This document shows positions 58,293-64,000 of a stretch of DNA of 64,000 nt, piece after piece. Source of the DNA: Triplophysa rosa. Taxonomy: Eukaryota; Chordata; Actinopteri; Cypriniformes; Nemacheilidae. The notes beneath the pieces were generated by a model. The model had not been told where the DNA came from and did no database searches. It saw only the letters and a program-made list of their open reading frames with translations. The first letter of the stretch is position 1; the number at the start of each line of letters is the position of its first letter. The stretch lies in the NCBI RefSeq assembly GCF_024868665.1, contig NC_079908.1:1926000-1989999 (forward strand), written 5' to 3'. Both the position numbers and the translations under genes were made by a program.

Positions 58293-59074
58293 ACCAGTTT
58301 GACAGTCTGTTAGAACAAACCCCTGAAGCTACAGTATTTGCAGCCAATGCTAAATATTAACACATTAAATGCACTGATACGTAAATCTGAGAAAGCTGGC
58401 AAAATATATGCTTTACATCTCGGACACGAGCACATTTTCAGCATTCAGAGTGATCATCCAGCTGTTGCTGCCATATTTTGGAGAAAAGACGTTCGGTAAT
58501 GAAAACGAAAGCATCAGCAGCAGGTCATCTTCATTCATTTTAATGACTGGAAACATTGCAGCACGCAGGCCTAAAATAAACACAACGTTATCGTTGTTGC
58601 CCGTGCGTGTGGACGCAAATATAGTTATAGTTATAATATGAACGGAACGACCGTTTAGACTATGACGATCTGTCAAGTCCACTTTGTTTTGCCATAGTTT
58701 AAAAACGAACAGAAAATCGTTCTAATAACACAATGTCTAATGTTGTTTTGCGACGTTGTTTCTGGATCTGATTCTGCAAAGCATGCATCTTTCACTCAGA
58801 CCCCCACATAGCACATGCACAAACCAGCGGTGCAGTGTTTACAGACTTTATTTCTTCAGAAAAGCAATAGTGACTAGTGACATTTTGAATAAACAGCTTT
58901 CAGTGAATGGAAAAATGTCTCTCTTGCCAGTCTTTCAGGGTTTAGTTTCAGAAGAGAGAATGTAACATAGAATATGTAACATAGTCGTAATTATATCCTA
59001 ATGCTTACATATGATTAGACATCCACATAAACATTCAAAACAAGTAAATATCAGTGGATTCAAGCAACAATAAA
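58293..59074. other. Core of the long-arm element, left section
   Basis: No transposase-like ORF. The ORFs at 58408-58641 and 58756-58965 have no recognisable domain. Confidence 0.35.
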
Positions 59075-59958
59075 TGAAGAGTTTGGTTCCAAAACGCAAT
59101 AAACGCAATTTAAAAAAAAAACGAGTTTCCACCAAAATCAGTATTGTATCAGGTCGGTATTGAAAAGTCACTTTTTAATTTTACACAAAATGCAATATCC
59201 GCCATGTTATTCTGTCATGTTTCCTCCCTTTCTTTCCAAACCGCAATATACACCAGTCTCACTTCTCTGCAGAATGCGATATATCCCCTCAACCAATCAC
59301 AGCACACCATTCCACGCATTGTAGTACAGTAATGGCGGCGCTCTGAATACGGTCGGCATCCTAGTTTCCCTGATCTACTTTGTGTTCAACAAACAAACAC
59401 AAAAATGAATCATTTTGACGGCATTGATGAACCTGTGCTGGTTTCTGCGGTGGGGAAGAAATGTAAACCATCAAAATCTAATCATTTACGTGAGGAGATT
59501 AAGATGACGAGGCACTAGATAATAGCATTAAAAAGATGACCCGTTGAATTCATTTTAGGAGCGATGACTTATTGAATGTATTTTTAGTCCAGTGCCTGTA
59601 TGTAAGTTAGTATTGTATTGAGTTCAGAGGTTGTCATATGGTGATCAACTCACTTTGTTGTGTATTTTCAACAGTTTCAATATGAAAAATAACTTTTATA
59701 TTGATTCGATAGATTTTTTTGCATTTTGAAAAAAAGATTGTCATGGATTTATTGCATTTTGGGGAAAGAATGCTCAGTTTTTATAATAAATCTTTTAAAA
59801 TCAAAATCTGGATTTGAACTTTTTATGTTACTAGAACCTAAAGATGCTATGTAAAACTTTGAAATAGAAAATAGTGGTTTTCATCTTGCCACTTTCTTTG
59901 TAAAGAAATTTTTACTCAATCAAAATGGATTTATAGCATTTTGGAACCAAACTCTTCA
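59075..59958 (+). mobile_element. Nested 884-bp inverted-repeat element
   Basis: TGAAGAGTTTGGTTCCAAAA at the left and its reverse complement at the right (to CTCTTCA, 59958). Inside are CCAATCACAG (CCAAT-type box), GTAATGGCGGCGCTCTG and a short ORF at 59405. It may be a deleted derivative of a protein-coding transposon that kept its promoter and first exon. Confidence 0.65.
59405..59518 (+). CDS. Small ORF in the nested element
   Basis: A 37-residue ORF starting MNHFDGIDEPVLVSAVGKKC and ending EEIKMTRH before TAG at 59516-59518. The ATG follows AACACAAAA, a favourable context, and lies 70 bp after a GGCGGCG promoter-like block. It has no known domain. It could be a first exon of a lost transposase, a stand-alone peptide, or chance. 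The function is not known. Confidence 0.25.
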   Translation: MNHFDGIDEPVLVSAVGKKCKPSKSNHLREEIKMTRH

Positions 59959-60089
59959 AATACATTTGGCAGTAATTGCAAAATAAATAAGGCAACAAAC
60001 ATTTTATTTGTTAATATATCCAGGGAGTAGATGAGCCTTTCCTTGAATGGAAAGTCTTCACAGACAGTCACACTCATTAAACCTCTTAC

Positions 60090-60673
60090 TATCATGGTTC
60101 TGCCCCATCTTTTCTTGCTTTTCTTGATCTTGTGGCAGAGCCATGGCATTCATGTGGAGAGAGGGGTTTTGGCCCTTTTGGCTTGCCATACTCTCTCCAG
60201 GTCTCATCATTGTTCCTGCCCTCTTGTTTCCTCGTTAGTGCTCGTTATTAGTTCATGCCCCGCACCTGTTACCTCTTGATTTATCCCCTTTATAATACCC
60301 CTGTGTTCTCGGGCTTGTGCATCTTTGTCGTTTGTTTGGTGAGTTCCTGTGCTTTGTTAGTCTAGTCTAGTCTAGCCTAGTCTAGTCTAGTCTAGTCTAG
60401 TCTAGTCTAGTCTAGTCTAGTCCAGTCCAGTCCAGTCCAGTCCAGTTTAGTTTAGTTATTTGTATATTATGTCAAGTGTTAATTTTAGTCTTGTGTAGGT
60501 GTAATCAGTTTTAGTCCTGTCGTGTTTTCGTACTCCCCTGTTTTGTTATGTTACCCCCACGTGGGTCTTTGTTTTGTATTCTTTGATTAAAGTCTGTATT
60601 AACCTCTTACCCGCTGTCTGCACCTGGGTCCTCTGTTCCCTGTCTTTGTGTGTCACCGAACCGGTTTGTGACA
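60090..60673 (+). repeat. Solo LTR with 5-bp target duplication
   Basis: It is flanked by CTTAC at 60085-60089 and 60674-60678. It begins TATCATGGTTCTGCCCCATC and ends GGTTTGTGACA. Shared landmarks with the reverse of the 579-bp LTR pair (GTGGAGAGAG near the start, CCCCCACGTGGG-type motif, ACCTGGGTCCTCTGTTCC near the end) mark a related family. It holds an expanded TCTAG repeat at 60359-60445. The first TG has become TA. Confidence 0.8.
60359..60445. repeat. (TCTAG)n / (TCCAG)n microsatellite
   Basis: About 12 TCTAG units with one TCTAGCC variant, then TCCAG units, inside the solo LTR. Confidence 0.95.
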
Positions 60674-60678
60674 CTTAC

Positions 60679-62091
60679 AGGTAGAAAAAGGAGACCAGCA
60701 AAAGCATAAACATGAAAATAGTCATTGCATCCTTTTAATTTTATAACAGTGATGATAGTAAAAATAGTCAAAACTAAATGTCACCAGTACAGCGACAGTT
60801 ACTTAAAAAGCCAAGTTAATGTACTAAGTAACCAAAACTGTCAAGCAAATGTAGCAATGTAGTTAAACATGAAATATTTGTGACGTAGTGAAGATGAAAT
60901 ATGTTCCATAGGTATCTGTTTCACTTGTTTGTCTGGTCTCTCATCTTTGTTTTATTATCAATGTATGTTATGATATAAAACTGTCCATATTATATCAAGT
61001 GCTTTATGTCATATTAATATCTGCTTTAAAAATTTGTGAAAATGTGTGGCCTTGTATGTGATAGCACTTTGGCACTTGACAATGAATTTATAACTAATTT
61101 CAGATCATATTCATTTCAATTCTATCTTACAGGCTATTCATCAAACCACCCCACCAGCTCCAGCAACTCCACCAGTCCAATGACCCCACTGAGAAGCTGC
61201 ATCACTCTGCCACTCTACCAAAAAATTCATCACTCCACTCATTAGCCATCCTGCTGAAAACAAAGACATACACCTGTTAAAAAGCCACATTTAAGAGTGA
61301 AATAAAATAATAATAAGCTCTGTCATTTCAGTCTCCGTAACAGAATACCTGCTTAATAATAACAATAACTAAAATAAGTTTGTTGTATTATTTGCCTGTA
61401 TTAAATAGATAATAAGAACAACACCCACCACAACTGAAACTTGAGACTGCATGACTACAGGAAAATTTCTTGCTTAGACTTTTCTATCAGCTACTATTAA
61501 GGAGAGAGAACAATGTGTCAAAGGTATAAGTTGTGTGGCACAGTTTAAACTAATCAATGTATCTACTAATGGTTTATTGTTAGTATAGTTAACTGCAGTT
61601 AGAACATATAAATCTAAATAGCTATTATCTACCAATACACATTATTTAAAGTTGACTACTACTGGATGTATGATAGGTCAACTAATATGTTAAAAAGTCA
61701 AAAAATGCAGTCATTTCAGCAACAAATGTGGATGAAATTCAATTTTCAAAATTCAATATATAAGGAGATTCTCATTGCGTCAGCCGTCCAGCAGATTGGT
61801 CGACCGAGGGGGGGATTTGGCAGAGTCTCATTGCATCAGCTGTCCACCAGTTTTGTCGATGGGGGGACGTGTCCGTCTCGCTTAAGCCTTCACGTTGCGT
61901 GCATTCGTGTTCATTCGGCCCGAGCATCACAGACGGCACACTACATTAGTGTCCGATTGGGAAAAGTTTGCGGCCGTAGGCTGTCGGTGGGACGGCCGTA
62001 GGCTGTCGGTGGGACGGCCGTTCTGGATTTTGACAGAATGTCCTACTGGTCAGTCCGCCCCTGTGGGAACTGCAAGAGCAAAGTGTGTGGC
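60679..62091. other. Core of the long-arm element, right section
   Basis: Mostly AT-rich. GC-rich 61775-62040 contains a 21-bp tandem motif GGCCGTAGGCTGTCGGTGGGA in two full copies (about 61975-62017). The ORFs at 61666-62001 and 61895-62104 follow this GC patch and match nothing I know. Confidence 0.4.
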
Positions 62092-62789
62092 GACTCTATT
62101 TTAAAGGCTCTGGTAACTGCAACTGTACAGTCTTCTTACAAACACCAGTTCAACAAACATGTTCACCTTCAATTCAACACCACCAGCTCAGTAACAAAAA
62201 CAAGCTTTATGAATATTTCATTAGATATAGAGTGGCATCAGATATAAAAAGTAAACTTTACTTACTTGTTGAGTGTGGTCTTACTGAAAGCATCCCTCTC
62301 TGTTTTTGAACTGATGCAGGCAGGCCGTACCATGCAGTGTTGATCTTCTTGAGTCACTTCAGGAAGTGGTGTTTGATTGGTGGATAATAAGCGCAATGTG
62401 ATTGGCTAAACAGGCCGTACTTAAAAAAAAGATACATGTGATTCTGACCATGGCAGGAGCATCTCAAAAATACCACACACATATTCAAAGCAAACCATAC
62501 AGGTGTGACGATTTTCAAATGCAGATTCACCAATCCATAAATACATGTAACAACATTCACAAATGTTTATTGGAAAGTAATTCAAGAACCTCATATATAC
62601 ATATTTGTGAAAACATTCTGAATTTATTTCTGCGAGATATATTTGCGTGAGCATTTGGGGAAAATGTTTGTGAATTTATGAATTGTGTTTTGAATTTACG
62701 AATCTGATTTTGTGAATGTGAATTGTGCTGTGAATTTATGAAATGTGTTTTATAAATGTATTCTTTTTGAGACTGATCTGTCTCCATAG
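62092..62789. repeat. Right ~700-bp inverted arm
   Basis: The inverted partner of 57593-58292, with scattered differences (for example ACAGGTGTGACGATT against the complement of AATCGTCACACGTGT). Confidence 0.85.
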
Positions 62790-62911
62790 GACACCGCCAT
62801 TTTTTTAACCTGAATGTGCGAGATTTCCGGGTGAGCCATTAAAGTTTATGGTAGTTTTTGAGTCTAGTTTTTGCACAAGTGTGTAGTTCTTACTGGCTAG
62901 CTAACATTTAA

Positions 62912-63010
62912 TATGGCATTCAGAAGGACACCCCTCATTTGGGCTATTAGAGGCTGCCATAACAGTTGGAGCAAATGTAAAAGTATCCGCAAAATATTTT
63001 TTTTACAAAT
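62912..63010 (+). pseudogene. Possible THAP-like finger remnant
   Basis: ATG at about 62912 opens MAFRRTPLIWAIRGCHNSWS, then KCKSIRK before a stop. GCxxSW-type starts occur in transposon-borne THAP-like proteins, but only one or two cysteines are visible and the rest is out of frame. Treat as weak. Confidence 0.2.
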
Positions 63011-63631
63011 CTGAATGTGGACGTAGGAGACCCAGACAGAGTTTAGATTTACCCCACTTTGACGGAGACTTAAATCTGCTTTTAAAACACGAATTGTATT
63101 TTACACGCTGTGTATTTTATTAAACAGCACTCGACCGACTTTGGATGGTTAAAAAAAAACAGTGACAGTGTTATTACAAGATCATGTTCGTTGTACTTGC
63201 ATAAAACATATTAATAACGTTTATAAGTAATCTGATTTTTATTATAACATTTAGCGCTGTCTTTATGCATCAACCCACGTTATATGATGGTTTTTCTTTA
63301 TTAGACTCCAGATCCCCCGAGGCGCTTTTACGCGGATAAAAACGGCAGGCGCTGACTGAAAATGCCGGTTGCGGGCGCTTGAACGCCGTGTTTTTTCAAG
63401 CAGAGGCGAGTTGGTTACTATGATATGCTGAGCGTGAAAAAAATGACTCCTGCTAAATTATGACTCACCCAAAACATTAGGTGTTAGGATTAGGTGTGGG
63501 AGAGGGGTTAGGATTAGCTAATCCCCGAGCAATTTCAATGAGGGGAGTCGTAATCTGGCAGGGAGTCAAAATTAAGAACGCCAGCTGCTGCCGTTAGCAT
63601 GCCGTACATCGGCATGCAGAAACCCCTAGGA
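63011..63631. other. Intergenic, nothing recognised
   Basis: The GC-rich stretch at 63310-63410 (AACGGCAGGCGCTGACTG, GCGGGCGCTTGAACGCCG) looks like an old transposon edge. No ORF is supported. Confidence 0.3.
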
Positions 63632-64000
63632 CAGGGCTATTCAATTAGTTTGTCACGGGGGCCAGTTCATGAAAAGCATCTCAAATGAGGGGCCGGAGAG
63701 AAATGGCTTGCAATGAGGGATGACACAACAACAATAAGAAATCCGTTATATTTTTTCCCCAAATTCCGTTTGTTTCTGTTTTCATTTTTCTTCATTCTGC
63801 ATTTTCCGAGCTTCACTATACAATAGTAATATATTTGCCCGCATGAAAAAAATACTTCAGTATACTACAGTATTCACTTATAAACTACATTAAAAACCTG
63901 CAGTAGATACAGTACGTTGAACCATACAGGGGAAAAATAAAAAGAATAGAATCTTAAATACATTTGCAAGATTCTGTGCCATTCCGCGGTATACAGCAAA
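63632..64000 (+). mobile_element. hAT-like element, left end (runs off window)
   Basis: CAGGGCTATTCAATTAGTTT followed by GGGGGCCAGTTCATGAAAAG is a Charlie-type hAT terminus. The right end and any transposase would be outside the window. Confidence 0.55.

Larger units (their letters stand above)
57593..62789. mobile_element. 5.2-kb DNA element with ~700-bp inverted arms
   Basis: Left arm 57593-58292 and right arm 62092-62789 are inverted copies (outer ends CTATGGAGACAGA / TCTGTCTCCATAG; inner ends CCAGAGCCTTTAAAATAGAG / its complement). The same 60-codon open frame appears on + in one arm and - in the other, a product of the repeat. The core has no transposase but holds a smaller element (59075-59958) and a solo LTR (60090-60673). 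No flanking duplication could be fixed. Confidence 0.8.

Overview
The window looks like a teleost fish chromosome segment, probably otophysan or cyprinid-like. This rests on the spliced vertebrate gene, the mix of DIRS, Ty3/Gypsy and L2-type retroelements with tRNA-derived SINEs, and the many short inverted-repeat DNA elements. The species call is an inference. Nothing bacterial is present: no operons, rRNA, credible functional tRNA or CRISPR array.

The one host gene I can establish is macroh2a1 (core histone macroH2A1) on the + strand. Seven coding exons (1173-1279, 12796-12984, 14241-14339, 16208-16298, 29528-29617, 31636-31810, 32415-32580) have AG/GT borders and matching phases. They encode the end of the histone fold, the basic linker, the whole macro domain and the stop codon. 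The first part of the gene (about 60 residues) lies before the window. The only variable macro-domain exon seen is of the macroH2A1.2 type.

Intron 1 (1280-12795) is a stack of transposons. A short inverted-repeat element (1518-6661) is split by a hAT-like element, which holds a minus-strand LINE, which is interrupted by an LTR element with two apparently identical 579-bp LTRs (2223-4759). Further on are a Mutator-like miniature element with a perfect 10-bp target duplication (7371-7588), a gutted L2 LINE (7886-9165) and a fold-back element with long repeat-bearing arms (9233-12579).

The 13.2-kb intron after the 1.2-type exon holds a broken Ty3/Gypsy element (17713-22390) and a decayed DIRS element, called A (24286-28756). 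The next intron holds a TTAA-flanked element (30164-31511).

Downstream of the gene (32.6-64 kb) there is no recognisable host coding gene. There is an L2 fragment (34955-36660), SINEs, miniature elements, and a better preserved DIRS element, called B (42951-48402). B sits inside a miniature element whose unoccupied relative lies at 13238-13738, so the GTT insertion point can be read directly. Further on are a hAT element with a perfect 8-bp duplication (55624-57449), a 5.2-kb element with 0.7-kb inverted arms (57593-62789) carrying smaller insertions including a solo LTR with a 5-bp duplication, and the start of another hAT element at the right edge.

The host gene yields one chromatin protein. 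Almost everything else is mobile DNA, most of it visibly inactivated by frameshifts, stops or deletions. I found no evidence for a new multi-gene system. The most informative structures are the DIRS B insertion with its empty-site paralogue, the nested insertions with readable target duplications, and the apparent lack of a macroH2A1.1 exon in an intron invaded by retroelements.
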